64,000 nucleotides of DNA from assembly GCF_003352005.1 (NCBI RefSeq), contig NZ_CP024848.1, forward strand, positions 691,001-755,000, in the 5' to 3' direction. A program made the translations under genes and the position numbers. The notes beneath the pieces were generated by a model. That model saw nothing but the letters and a program-made list of their open reading frames with translations, was not told where the DNA came from and made no database searches. Source of the DNA: Oceanobacillus zhaokaii (GTDB taxonomy: Bacteria; Bacillota; Bacilli; Bacillales; Amphibacillaceae). Shown here piece by piece: positions 18,276-27,182 of the stretch; the stretch's first letter is position 1, and every line of letters starts with the position of its first letter.

Positions 18276-19043
18276 ATGAGCAATATAGTAGAAGCAAAAA
18301 ATATGAACAAAAAAGTAGCATTGGGAAAAGAGAATGAGCTTCATATCTTGAAGGATGTCAACTTGGATATAGAAGAAGGTGAATTCGTATCGGTCATGGG
18401 ACCATCTGGAAGCGGGAAATCCACACTACTTTACAATGTAAGTGGAATGGATCGCATTTCTTCCGGCAGTGTAAAATTTAAGGGCAGTGAAATCAGTAGC
18501 CTAAAAGAAGAAGAACTGGCGAAGATTCGATTAAGTCATATGGGATTTATTTTTCAGGATATTAATCTATTAAAGAATCTGTCTTTGATTGACAATGTTA
18601 TGTTTCCTGCTCTTGTCTCAAAAGATGCGGATAAAAATGCGGTGTATAAAAAAGCAAAAATGCTGATGGAAATGACGGGTATTGAAAAACTTGCTGATAA
18701 TCAAATCACTCAAGCCTCCGGCGGGCAGCTGCAGAGAGTTGCAATCTGCAGAGCATTGATCAATGATCCGGATATCCTATTTGGAGATGAACCAACCGGA
18801 GCATTAGATTCCAAATCCTCCGTAGACATTATGAACATTCTGGCAGAGATTAATAGTAAAGGTACAACGATTATGCTCGTTACGCATGATGCTAAGGTGG
18901 CAGCCAAAACTGAAAGAGTATTGTTTATGGTAGATGGAAATATTTTCGCAGAGAAGAAAATGAGTAAGTATAGCCCTCAGCATGGTGATATACAGAAAAG
19001 AGAAGAAATCATTATGAAATGGTTAGTGGAAAATGGGTTCTAA
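18276..19043 (+). CDS. ABC transporter ATP-binding protein (LolD/MacB type)
   Basis: ATPase of 255 aa that should pair with the upstream FtsX-type permease. It shows Walker A GPSGSGKST (about residue 45), a Q-loop in FIFQDINLL, the signature ASGGQLQRVA, Walker B ILFGDEPTGAL and the switch His in VTHDAK. The signature has Ala where LSGGQ is usual. A C-terminal extension of about 30 residues follows the core. The gene starts at ATG after ATGGGAGG. A hairpin follows the stop, so permease and ATPase form a short unit. No sensor kinase is adjacent, unlike BceAB systems. Confidence 0.92.
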   Translation: MSNIVEAKNMNKKVALGKENELHILKDVNLDIEEGEFVSVMGPSGSGKSTLLYNVSGMDRISSGSVKFKGSEISSLKEEELAKIRLSHMGFIFQDINLLKNLSLIDNVMFPALVSKDADKNAVYKKAKMLMEMTGIEKLADNQITQASGGQLQRVAICRALINDPDILFGDEPTGALDSKSSVDIMNILAEINSKGTTIMLVTHDAKVAAKTERVLFMVDGNIFAEKKMSKYSPQHGDIQKREEIIMKWLVENGF

Positions 19044-19073
19044 TTTTTCATCTGCAGTAAAGATAGAAAAAAT

Positions 19074-19105
19074 AATAAGCATTGGACAAGTCTCCAATGC
19101 TTATT
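19074..19105. terminator. Hairpin between ABC and araC genes
   Basis: AATAAGCATTGGA pairs perfectly with TCCAATGCTTATT over 13 bp with a 6-nt loop. The convergent position suits a shared transcription end, although the T-run is weak. Confidence 0.65.
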
Positions 19106-19209
19106 ATAAAACTTCACTATTAAAGTATTTGAAGAATAGAGTATGATAATTCTTAAAAAGCCGTTGCAGCAACTGCCTTTGTTCCTAGTACCACTATTTT
19201 CTCATCAAC

Positions 19210-20124
19210 TTAATACAAACCCTTATATTCCCTTTGAAATTTTTTGGGTGAGAGGTTATATTCCTTTTTGAATAGTCGATAAAAACTCGAGTAATCATGA
19301 AATCCGCAATCAAGCGCAATTTTCTCCATTGAAATTTGATTTTGTTTAATCATCGTCACGGCAAAAGATAGTCGCTTTAATGAAACGTAACGATAAAAGG
19401 GAAGATTCATATTTTTCTTGAAATAGTGAGAGAAATAGTATTTATTTAAATGAAAATGATTCGATACTTTATCTAAGCTTAATTCTGGATCGGTTAAATA
19501 CGTTTCAATATAATCCAGCACCGACACAAACCTGTTATCCAGCTCATCCTTTTTACTAAAATTTGGCTTACTAATTTCAGGATTATAGATGACTTGAAGC
19601 ATCTGGAATAGCTGGTAATGCAATGCAAAGGAATACGCTTTTTGCCCACTGTTCATTTGATTAACAATTTCATCTACTAAAGAGATTGCATCTTCAAAGT
19701 TTTGGGAGTGCAAATGCAGTACATAGGAGCCTTGTGTTTTTTGTAAAATAATATTCTCTTGCAAGGCGGGTGAACTTGATATGAAGTCTTCCATTAAGTC
19801 CTCACTAATGCTAACAATAATGCGCTCGTAGCTATCAATGTCCTTAACAATAGCGCGGTGAACAGCGTAGGGAGGAATCACGACGACATCGCCTCTCTTT
19901 AGATGATACGTCTTCCCTTCACAAAAGAACTCACACTCTCCCTCTAAAAATATAAGAATTTCCAGCACATCATGCATATGCAGCTGGAACAAAGACTCCA
20001 ATTGGGAAAACATCTCTGCAGAGTTGTTAAATTTCTTGTGCCAATCGTTTGATTGATTTTTGGGGTTGAGATAGTTTATTTCAAATCCTTGATTCACTAC
20101 AGGAATAAGAATGGGCTTTTTCAT
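19210..20124 (-). CDS. AraC-family regulator with cupin sensor domain
   Basis: Regulator of 304 aa. The N-terminal cupin-like domain (about residues 30-150) contains LHMHDVLEILIFLEGE, then GDVVVIPP and AVHRA, suited to binding a sugar. The C-terminal AraC double helix-turn-helix (about 200-300) reads LSLDKVSNHFHLNKYYFSHYFKK, then KIALDCGFHDYSSFYRLFKKEY and SPKKFQ. It is divergent from the GH3 glycosidase gene, with a 337-bp spacer, and is most likely its sugar-responsive activator. Confidence 0.9.
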   Translation of the reverse strand: MKKPILIPVVNQGFEINYLNPKNQSNDWHKKFNNSAEMFSQLESLFQLHMHDVLEILIFLEGECEFFCEGKTYHLKRGDVVVIPPYAVHRAIVKDIDSYERIIVSISEDLMEDFISSSPALQENIILQKTQGSYVLHLHSQNFEDAISLVDEIVNQMNSGQKAYSFALHYQLFQMLQVIYNPEISKPNFSKKDELDNRFVSVLDYIETYLTDPELSLDKVSNHFHLNKYYFSHYFKKNMNLPFYRYVSLKRLSFAVTMIKQNQISMEKIALDCGFHDYSSFYRLFKKEYNLSPKKFQREYKGLY

Positions 20125-20218
20125 GGATTAGTTTCCTTTCAAACAGCAACATTTACAATAATTTTAGCAATAAATGTTATTTATTTTTGTTTTTTTGCTG
20201 TTATAATGATACTGTAAC

Positions 20219-20232
20219 AGAAAGCGATAACA
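20219..20232. promoter_or_regulatory. cre-like CcpA site 1
   Basis: AGAAAGCGATAACA differs from the cre consensus TGNAANCGNTNNCA only at the first base. It sits in the araC/GH3 divergent spacer, where carbon catabolite repression is expected. Confidence 0.5.
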
Positions 20233-20406
20233 ATTTCATTAATAATAAAGGAAGATATATCGGCTTTTTCAAAGCTTAGATTTTCCCCAATGTATTAATA
20301 AAATCACGTTTTGTAAACGGTAGACATTTCTACTAATTGGAACAAATCAATGTATACAAGTATCAATTTATATAAGTGAAATTCAACTTCTCTATCATAA
20401 CTGTGA

Positions 20407-20420
20407 TTAAAGCGGTAACA
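20407..20420. promoter_or_regulatory. cre-like CcpA site 2
   Basis: TTAAAGCGGTAACA has one mismatch to TGNAANCGNTNNCA and lies 42 bp before the GH3 start, in a position suited to blocking transcription. The AAGCG-N-TAACA core matches site 1. Confidence 0.5.
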
Positions 20421-20461
20421 ATATGATTAATAGTGGAAGATTATGTACTGGAGGAATTAAA

Positions 20462-22585
20462 GTGGCAGAGAATCAAAAACAACCAGAATTAGAAGTTAGA
20501 GTCAAAAACATCATTGAAGTTGATGGATTGAAATTTAAAGATCTGAATAACGATGGGAAACTAGATCCATATGAAGATTGGCGACTAAGTCCAAAAGAGC
20601 GTGCGGAAAACCTCGTTTCATTGATGAATATTGATGAAAAGGTCGGGATGATGCTGATCAATACCCGTAGAATGGGACTTTCTCAAGAAGATAAGGAAAA
20701 GACAAGTCATGATGGTATTTTAGATGAGGCGATTGTCGAAAAGGGAGAAAGTATTTTCGCTACTTCAAAAGTATATGGAACAACACATACGATTGAGAAA
20801 AGGAATTTACGACATTTCATTTTAAGAGACAACTTTAGTCCAGCTGAAACGGCAGAGTGGATTAATAAAATGAATGAAGTTGCGGAAGCGACACGTTTAG
20901 GTATACCTAACTTGATTGCATCGAATTCTCGTAATGAAAATGCAGAGCCCATTTTTGGTATGAATGATGCTGCTGGGATTTTCTCTACTTGGCCTGGAAC
21001 ACTAGGACTTGCAGCTGCAGCAAAGGGAGATATCAAAAACGGCGGAGATGCATCTCTAATTAGTGAATTTGCAAGAATTGCTCGTGAAGAGTGGGATGCT
21101 ACTGGTATCAGAAAAGGTTATATGTACATGGCGGATACGGTAACAGATCCAAGATGGCAGCGAATTTATGGTACTTTTGGAGAAGATCCAGAATTTATTT
21201 CGGATGCAATCACTCGTCTTATCAAAGGATTCCAAGGTGAGGAACTAGGGAAAGACAGTATTGCAATGACAACGAAGCATTTCCCAGGTGGTGGAGCAAG
21301 GGAAAATGGATTTGACCCGCATTATGCAGAAGGAAAATGGAATCTATATCCAACTCCAGGAAGCTTAGAAAAGTATCACCTGCCTCCGTTTAGAGCAGCG
21401 GTAGAAAGTGGAACATCGTCTATCATGCCGTATTACTCTATTCCAAGTATTAAGAAGAGTGTGGTACAAGAGTTCGAAGGTGAAGACATTCCTTTCGAAG
21501 AGGTAGGCTTCGCATTTAATCATTATTTCCTCAATCATATTCTTAGAGGAGAACTTGGATTTGAAGGCTATATCAATAGTGACAGTGGTATTATAAATAA
21601 TATGAGCTGGGGCGTTGAAGAATTAAGTGAGGCTGAACGGTTTGCCAAAGCAGTTAACGCTGGTACAGATATCGTTGCTGATACAAACGACATTGAAAAC
21701 CTTAAACTGGCAATTACTAAAGGATGGATTAGTGAAAAACGTATTAATGAAGCGAACGTAAGACTTCTTACAGAAATGTTTACTTTAGGTCTTTTCGATG
21801 ACCGTACGTATAATTCACCAGAATTAGCTACATCTGTAATTAGTAACCAAGCTAACTGGGATGCTGCTTATGAAGCACATAAAAAATCTGTAACGATTCT
21901 TAAAAACCAAAACGAAACATTACCTTTAACAGCTGACAAGCTAAATGATAAAAAGGTTTATGTGGAGGTATTACACAAAGAATCTGAAAGAGCTGCTGCT
22001 TACACAGAAAAGGCAAGAAAAGAATGTCAAGAGCTTGGTCATTATACATTGACTGACAACTACGAAGAAGCTGACGTAGCAATTATGTTCTTACATCCAA
22101 AATCTGGTGCTTATTTCAACGCGACTCCAGGTTTACTAGAGCTTGAAATTTGCGAAGATAAAGTATTATCAAGTTTGGATGGATCATTATATCAAGAAAC
22201 TACATTAACTGGTATGGATCATCTTCAAGCAGTAGCAGAAAATATTCATGGTCGTGGTGGAAAAGTGGTAATGAGTGTTAACGTGACATTGCCATGGATC
22301 CTGGGAAGTATTGAACCATTAGCAGACGCATTAGTTGCTGGATATGATACTTTCTATAATGCACAACTTGAAGTACTTGCAGGAAATACAAAACCAACAG
22401 GTGTGCTTCCATTGACATTACCAGCAAGTGAAGATGTAATCGCAGTTTATCAAAATGGCGAATCTGTATCTAGAAATGACGTACCAGGCTATGATAAGGA
22501 CAAGTATATGCCTGAAGGACTAAGCTATGCATACAAAGATAGCGATGGAAATGTTTATAAACTTGGACATGGGCTAAGCTATTAG
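20462..22585 (+). CDS. Glycoside hydrolase family 3 protein (beta-glycosidase)
   Basis: Retaining beta-glycosidase of 707 aa with a GH3 N-terminal barrel and C-terminal alpha/beta sandwich. Visible motifs are TKHFPGGGARENG (substrate-binding KH) and GYINSDSG, which carries the nucleophile Asp. An N-terminal DLNNDGKLDPYEDW stretch looks like an EF-hand-type Ca2+ loop, as in some GH3 subgroups. The GTG at 20462 is used because TGGAGG lies 7 nt upstream; a frame from 20423 lacks a site. No signal peptide is seen, so it probably acts on imported oligosaccharides. Control is likely by the divergent AraC protein and CcpA. Confidence 0.85.
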   Translation: MAENQKQPELEVRVKNIIEVDGLKFKDLNNDGKLDPYEDWRLSPKERAENLVSLMNIDEKVGMMLINTRRMGLSQEDKEKTSHDGILDEAIVEKGESIFATSKVYGTTHTIEKRNLRHFILRDNFSPAETAEWINKMNEVAEATRLGIPNLIASNSRNENAEPIFGMNDAAGIFSTWPGTLGLAAAAKGDIKNGGDASLISEFARIAREEWDATGIRKGYMYMADTVTDPRWQRIYGTFGEDPEFISDAITRLIKGFQGEELGKDSIAMTTKHFPGGGARENGFDPHYAEGKWNLYPTPGSLEKYHLPPFRAAVESGTSSIMPYYSIPSIKKSVVQEFEGEDIPFEEVGFAFNHYFLNHILRGELGFEGYINSDSGIINNMSWGVEELSEAERFAKAVNAGTDIVADTNDIENLKLAITKGWISEKRINEANVRLLTEMFTLGLFDDRTYNSPELATSVISNQANWDAAYEAHKKSVTILKNQNETLPLTADKLNDKKVYVEVLHKESERAAAYTEKARKECQELGHYTLTDNYEEADVAIMFLHPKSGAYFNATPGLLELEICEDKVLSSLDGSLYQETTLTGMDHLQAVAENIHGRGGKVVMSVNVTLPWILGSIEPLADALVAGYDTFYNAQLEVLAGNTKPTGVLPLTLPASEDVIAVYQNGESVSRNDVPGYDKDKYMPEGLSYAYKDSDGNVYKLGHGLSY

Positions 22586-22642
22586 GAGGCTAATTACAGT
22601 CACTCCACGAGTTTTGACTGAATATGTCGAATAGGAACAAGT

Positions 22643-22687
22643 AAAAGCCGCTGCAATGAACGAAAATGGTTCCTTGCAGCGGCTTTT
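22643..22687. terminator. Bidirectional terminator after GH3 gene
   Basis: AAAAGCCGCTGCAA (22643-22656) pairs perfectly with TTGCAGCGGCTTTT (22674-22687), between converging genes. Confidence 0.9.
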
Positions 22688-22706
22688 CTAAAAAACTCAC
22701 TTTGCG

Positions 22707-22991
22707 TTAATACGGAGTAGGTAATGGAGTTCCGTGTGGTCTCCACCAGGATTCCACCATACGCCAAGCAGTATGATAACCATATCCTCTTCCCATCAAA
22801 TACCCAATAGCAACTGCTTCTGTTAATGCATGCTGAAAACCGAGATGTTGGGCTTCCCGTAATCCATGACTAACAGCTGGATTTATTATAGTAAGTGTTT
22901 GCTGCTGGAGATTAGTAGGTAACTGCGGATAGGAAGGCTGCTGATGAAATCGATAATCACCATTATAGTTAGATTGTTCTTGATTGTTCAT
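22707..22991 (-). CDS. Small hypothetical protein, Gln/Pro-rich N terminus
   Basis: Protein of 94 aa. The first ~35 residues are rich in Asn, Gln, Tyr and Pro. The remainder is helical: HGLREAQHLGFQHALTEAVA, then a GYLMGRGYGYHTAWRMVESWW segment with aromatic residues. No known domain is recognised. The ATG is preceded by AGGGAGAGAAATATTAAG on the minus strand, a plausible ribosome site. The composition recalls small spore-coat or surface proteins, but that is only a guess. It ends at the shared terminator with the GH3 gene. Confidence 0.6.
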   Translation of the reverse strand: MNNQEQSNYNGDYRFHQQPSYPQLPTNLQQQTLTIINPAVSHGLREAQHLGFQHALTEAVAIGYLMGRGYGYHTAWRMVESWWRPHGTPLPTPY

Positions 22992-23691
22992 CTTAATATT
23001 TCTCTCCCTTAATAAAATTATATTGGCAAGGACATTAGATTCATTACAATATATGCAGTATGGGGATTAGCGGAATAGGCGATTGACTCGCCTTTTTTGG
23101 TTCTATGACAGAATGGACAGCAGCTCCATCGTCGCCATTTAATAATGTAGAAAAGTAGTATCTTTGTATATGTAATTTAGAATAATAGCAGGAGCTGTAA
23201 GTGAGAATGCGTGTAAAGCCATTCGAACTTATGGCTTTTTTTTATGTAAGAGATTTTACACCTTAAGACTTTACCGCTTTAATTTGATTCGTGACAGCCC
23301 GTTATTATCAGACGATAACTCTGCTCATCTAGCTAGTGCTCCAACATAAATCCAATCGTTTCATTAAACTCCCCATCAACAACCTAGAATATGAAGATGA
23401 TACATTACGTGAAAACCTCGATTGCCTAAAGTGGAAAATCGTTATACGAAGAAAATTGTGCAAGCATGAAAAGAAGCATGGCAGTAGTGTGCCATGCTTC
23501 TTTATATGGGAGATTCTTGATTGTGAATCGTTTAAATTTAGCGCTCAGGATGAGAATTTGAGAGCTCTGATCTAATGCCTAAGCTTGCTTAAGAAAAGCT
23601 TCAAGGGCTCCACTCTGTCTATTTATTGCTCGGTAATCCGCCCTAAAGCCCAAACCATATTTCAAAACGCTAAACCACAATCGATTAAAAA
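22992..23691. other. 700-bp terminator-rich spacer without a supported gene
   Basis: It contains three terminator-like hairpins: GGCGA/TCGCC with TTTTTT (about 23076-23098), AAAGCCAT/ATGGCTTT with eight T (about 23216-23243), and AGAAGCATGGCA/TGCCATGCTTCT (about 23473-23503). A 79-codon plus-strand frame at 23336 spans the last hairpin and has no ribosome site or family pattern. The stretch is probably remnants of lost genes. Confidence 0.5.
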
Positions 23692-24492
23692 TTAACTCCT
23701 CAACCGCTTAAAATATCGCTCATCATATCCTAGTCGTTCTGAAGCTTCGTTTCCTGCTTCCATTACCTTCTTAGCTATTCGAGTAATCTTATGATCAGTC
23801 ATTCTCTGGATAGGACCAACTACTGTAATAGCGCTAACAACTTGGCCAGTATAGTCACGAATTGGCGCAGCAACAGATCTTGTACCTTCTGTTAACTCCT
23901 CAGTACTAACTGCGTATCCTTGCTTTTGAATCGTTTCCAGTTCGCTTTGCAATAGTTCTGGGTTCGTAATGGTATTATGCATATGCTTTATCAACCCTAC
24001 GGCAATCACCTTATCAACAATCTTTGGTTCACTAAAAGCTAGCAGGACTTTGCCTGAACTTGTACAATAGGACGGGTTTCTTCTGCCAAGGTGGGTCAGG
24101 ATGCGAACGGGATGATTGCATTCTTCTTTATGAATATAAATTGTATCCAGCCCATCTAAAATGGCTAAATGTGCCGTTTCACCTGTATCATTCACAAGTT
24201 TGTATAAAACGGGTGCTGCCTCCTTATGAATCTCTAAATCATTTGTAATAATTCCACCTAAGGTAAGAACAGATAAACCTAATCGATAAGCATTGGTATT
24301 TTCATCTTTTATCACAAAGCCTTCACTTGCTAGTGTAGCGAGTAGTCTGCTTACGGTACTCTTCGCCAAACCTAAAGATTCTGCCAGCTCACTAACTCTT
24401 TTTGTCGGTTCAAAGGTTGAAAAACTTTTGAGTATGCGCAGAGCATTTCGAACGGAAGAAAGAATTTGTGGACCACCCTTTACTTTAGACAT
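23692..24492 (-). CDS. IclR-family transcriptional regulator of the aromatic locus
   Basis: Regulator of 266 aa. The N-terminal winged helix-turn-helix (about residues 10-70) reads SSVRNALRILKSF, then SELAESLGLAKSTVSRLLATL. The C-terminal IclR effector domain (about 85-255) contains SGKVLLAF, TEELTEGTRSVAAPI and AITVVGP. Many IclR members control aromatic catabolism (PcaR, PobR, MhpR). It diverges from the meta-cleavage operon. Two matching 17-bp palindromes in the 313-bp spacer are probable operators, one near each gene. Confidence 0.92.
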   Translation of the reverse strand: MSKVKGGPQILSSVRNALRILKSFSTFEPTKRVSELAESLGLAKSTVSRLLATLASEGFVIKDENTNAYRLGLSVLTLGGIITNDLEIHKEAAPVLYKLVNDTGETAHLAILDGLDTIYIHKEECNHPVRILTHLGRRNPSYCTSSGKVLLAFSEPKIVDKVIAVGLIKHMHNTITNPELLQSELETIQKQGYAVSTEELTEGTRSVAAPIRDYTGQVVSAITVVGPIQRMTDHKITRIAKKVMEAGNEASERLGYDERYFKRLRS

Positions 24493-24522
24493 TGCTTCTT
24501 TTCACCCTCCGATTTTTTCTTT

Positions 24523-24539
24523 GTTCTGTATAAGAGAAC
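24523..24539. promoter_or_regulatory. IclR operator box 1
   Basis: GTTCTGTATAAGAGAAC has perfect 5-bp arms GTTCT/AGAAC around 7 bp and lies 30 bp upstream of the iclR start. It resembles the GTTC-N-ATA-N-GAAC pattern of IclR-family operators and is repeated at 24641. Confidence 0.65.
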
Positions 24540-24587
24540 TAATTTGTTTATTATCATATCAGTAAAAAACCTTTATGTACAAGTAAA

Positions 24588-24601
24588 TGATAGCGCTAAC
24601 T
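24588..24601. promoter_or_regulatory. cre-like site between the IclR boxes
   Basis: TGATAGCGCTAACT fits TGNAANCGNTNNCA with two mismatches and holds a symmetric TAGCGCTA core. It is a plausible CcpA site that would couple the aromatic operon to catabolite repression. Confidence 0.4.
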
Positions 24602-24640
24602 AAAATATGTGTTTCATTTATTATTTAATAATTTTCATTT

Positions 24641-24657
24641 GTTCCGCATAAAGGAAC
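24641..24657. promoter_or_regulatory. IclR operator box 2
   Basis: GTTCCGCATAAAGGAAC has perfect arms GTTCC/GGAAC and the same spacing as box 1, with the shared pattern GTTCYGYATAARRGAAC. It lies 149 bp before the semialdehyde dehydrogenase start. Confidence 0.65.
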
Positions 24658-24805
24658 TGTGGCCTTTTTTCATTTTAGTAACACCTCTATACTAATTTTA
24701 AGCAGATAAATAAGTTCTTCGTTTTTTGTAGGAGTACTTATTTATCCTATAGATAATTTCGATGAATAATGTATACGTTTCCAGTAAATAAAGGAGGAAT
24801 TTTAC

Positions 24806-26272
24806 ATGCAAACAACAGAAACAAAGCCAAACGTAAAACCAATCGATTGCTCTCACTATATTAATGGGGAGTATTTGCAATCAAAAGATGGAAAGACATT
24901 TGAGAATGTTAACCCAGCAACAGAAGAGGTGTTAGGGGTTGTTGCGGAAGGTGGTAAAGAAGAAGTAGATTATGCAGTTGGTGTTGCAAGAAAGGCACTT
25001 AAAGGCGAATGGGGGAACATGCCAGTTAGAGAACGCTCTGCTATCATCCGGAAAATAGGTGATTTGATTTTAGAAAGAAAAGAGGAATTAGCAACACTTG
25101 AATCGCTAGATACAGGTAAGCCATTATGGCTTTCAAAAAAGGTTGATATTGATCGTGCAGCATACAATTTTCATTTCTTTGCTGATTACATGACAACAGT
25201 TGGGACGGAGGCTTACCAACAGGATGATATAGCGTTGCACTATGCAATTCGCCGCCCAGTCGGTGTTGTCGGATTAATTAATCCATGGAATTTACCGTTG
25301 CTTCTAATGACTTGGAAGCTTGCGCCAGCACTAGCAGCAGGGAATACAGTTGTTATGAAACCATCGGAAGTAACACCAATGACAGCAACGGTGTTAGCAC
25401 AGATTTGTACGGATGCTGGTGTACCTGCTGGTGTAGTAAATATGGTTCATGGTAAAGGTGAAACAGGCGCAGCAATTACATCGCATGATGATGTTGATGC
25501 GATAGCATTTACTGGTGAGACGATTACTGGTACTGCAATTATGAAGGCAGCAGCACCAACCATCAAGAAATTATCGTTTGAGCTTGGTGGGAAAAATCCC
25601 AATATTATTTTTGCAGATGCAGATATCGATGATGTAATCGATACAACGATGCGTTCTAGTTTTATTAATCAAGGTGAAGTTTGTTTGTGTGGATCAAGAA
25701 TTTACGTAGAACGTTCGATTTACGATGAGTTCCTGGAAAAATTTGCAGCGAGAGCAAAGGAATTAAAAATAGGCGATCCATTTGATCCAGAAACAAAAGT
25801 TGGGGCATTGGTAAGTGAAGAACATTACAAAAAAGTGCTTAGCTTCTTAGAAATTGCCAAAGAAGAAGGTGGCACATTCTTAACAGGTGGGAAAATTCCT
25901 GAGGGATTGGATAAAGGATTCTTCGTAGAGCCGACAATTATTACAGGGTTAGGAAAAGATTCACGATGTGTGCGTGAAGAAATCTTTGGCCCAGTAGTAA
26001 CGGTTATTCCATTTGATACGGAAGAAGAAGTATTGGAGCAAGTGAATGATACAAACTATGGTCTTAGTGCTAGTCTGTGGACGAGTGATATTAAACGTGC
26101 TACTCGAGTAGCAGCGCAAATTGAAGCTGGTATGGTCTGGATCAACACATGGTTCTTACGTGATCTGCGTACTCCATTTGGAGGAATGAAACATAGTGGT
26201 TTAGGGCGTGAAGGTGGAGCACATAGCTTTGACTTCTACTCAGAATTAACGAATATTACGATTAAGCATTAG
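24806..26272 (+). CDS. dmpC: 2-hydroxymuconic semialdehyde dehydrogenase
   Basis: NAD-dependent aldehyde dehydrogenase of 488 aa, first gene of the lower meta-cleavage operon. It oxidises 2-hydroxymuconate-6-semialdehyde to 2-hydroxymuconate (XylG/DmpC/PraB role). It has the NAD-fold segment NPWNLPLLLMTWKLAPALAAG, the general-base Glu in FELGGKNP and the nucleophile Cys in NQGEVCLCGSR. The close cousin 2-aminomuconate semialdehyde dehydrogenase cannot be excluded by sequence alone. However, no aminomuconate deaminase gene is present, which favours the hydroxy substrate. The ATG follows AAAGGAGG. It lies 9 bp before the hydratase gene. Confidence 0.88.
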   Translation: MQTTETKPNVKPIDCSHYINGEYLQSKDGKTFENVNPATEEVLGVVAEGGKEEVDYAVGVARKALKGEWGNMPVRERSAIIRKIGDLILERKEELATLESLDTGKPLWLSKKVDIDRAAYNFHFFADYMTTVGTEAYQQDDIALHYAIRRPVGVVGLINPWNLPLLLMTWKLAPALAAGNTVVMKPSEVTPMTATVLAQICTDAGVPAGVVNMVHGKGETGAAITSHDDVDAIAFTGETITGTAIMKAAAPTIKKLSFELGGKNPNIIFADADIDDVIDTTMRSSFINQGEVCLCGSRIYVERSIYDEFLEKFAARAKELKIGDPFDPETKVGALVSEEHYKKVLSFLEIAKEEGGTFLTGGKIPEGLDKGFFVEPTIITGLGKDSRCVREEIFGPVVTVIPFDTEEEVLEQVNDTNYGLSASLWTSDIKRATRVAAQIEAGMVWINTWFLRDLRTPFGGMKHSGLGREGGAHSFDFYSELTNITIKH

Positions 26273-26284
26273 GAGGAAACGTTG

Positions 26285-27082
26285 ATGAAAACCGAATACA
26301 CACCTAATACGGAAAGCCTTGCCGAACACTTAGCTAGTGCATGGGACAAGAGGGAAGGGGTTCAGCCAGTAACTGCGCTGATTCCTGACCTATCAATAGA
26401 TGATGCATATCAAGTACAATTGCACACAATTGAAGAAGAAGTTAAAAAAGGACAGCGTATTACCGGGAAAAAAATTGGATTAACCTCCAAAGCTATGCAA
26501 GATATGCTTGGTGTAGGCGAGCCGGATTACGGGCATTTATTAGACCAGATGCATGTAGAGAACGGTGGAGAAATTTCATTTTCGCGTGTGTTACAGCCAA
26601 AGGTTGAAGGTGAAATTGCGTTTATTCTTAAAGATGATTTAGTAGGACCGAATGTTACGACGATGGATGTGCTTGCTGCAACAGAAGCAGTTGTACCAGC
26701 ACTAGAAATTGTTGATAGCAGAATCAAAGATTGGAAGATTACATTAGCAGATACAGTTGCTGACAATGCTTCATCTGGACTGTATGTACTAGGTGATAAA
26801 GCAGTGAAACTTACAGATATCGATATAAAGCAAATCGGCATGACGTTATATAAAAATAATGTGCTGCAAAATACAGGTGTTGGTGCAGCAGCATTAGGTG
26901 ATCCAGCAAAATGTGTTGCATGGCTTGCAAATAAACTATCAATCTATGGAATTACGTTAAAAGCCGGAGAAGTCATTTTATCTGGAGCACTGTCTGCCGC
27001 AATTGAAGGAGAACCTGGAGACACATTTTATGCGAAGTTTTCGGATTTAGGCGAAGTACGTGTGTCCTTTGTAGGTAGTTAA
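26285..27082 (+). CDS. dmpE: 2-oxopent-4-enoate hydratase
   Basis: Hydratase of the fumarylacetoacetase/MhpD fold (265 aa) that adds water to 2-oxopent-4-enoate to give 4-hydroxy-2-oxovalerate (XylJ/DmpE/PraE role). Motifs include KKIGLTSKAMQ, PDYGHLLDQM, QPKVEGEIAF with metal-binding Glu residues, and ALEIVDSRI. The ATG at 26285 is preferred to the TTG just before it, since AGGAGG is then at 8 nt. It is a paralog of the decarboxylase gene at 29149. The annotation as hydratase rather than decarboxylase rests on overall pattern and the presence of both copies. Confidence 0.82.
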   Translation: MKTEYTPNTESLAEHLASAWDKREGVQPVTALIPDLSIDDAYQVQLHTIEEEVKKGQRITGKKIGLTSKAMQDMLGVGEPDYGHLLDQMHVENGGEISFSRVLQPKVEGEIAFILKDDLVGPNVTTMDVLAATEAVVPALEIVDSRIKDWKITLADTVADNASSGLYVLGDKAVKLTDIDIKQIGMTLYKNNVLQNTGVGAAALGDPAKCVAWLANKLSIYGITLKAGEVILSGALSAAIEGEPGDTFYAKFSDLGEVRVSFVGS

Positions 27083-27108
27083 GAAAGTATAACGACTTTC
27101 TTACTACA

Positions 27109-27160
27109 TAAGTGCAACTAAGTTTGTCACCGAAAGGCTTGGTAACAACCAAGTTTTCTA
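27109..27160. repeat. Dispersed GTGCAACTAAG hairpin repeat, copy 2
   Basis: GTGCAACTAAG, then a stem TTTGTCACC/GGTAACAA around GAAAGGCTT, then CCAAGTTTTCTA. It shares lead-in, loop and tail with copies at 7549, 31159 and 61306. It interrupts the operon between hydratase and acetaldehyde dehydrogenase genes. Confidence 0.65.
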
Positions 27161-27182
27161 AAATAAATGGGGAGGTACCCAA

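Noticed and set aside
23336..23575. 79-codon plus-strand frame in the 22992-23691 spacer
   Set aside because: It spans a terminator hairpin, lacks a ribosome site and shows no family resemblance.
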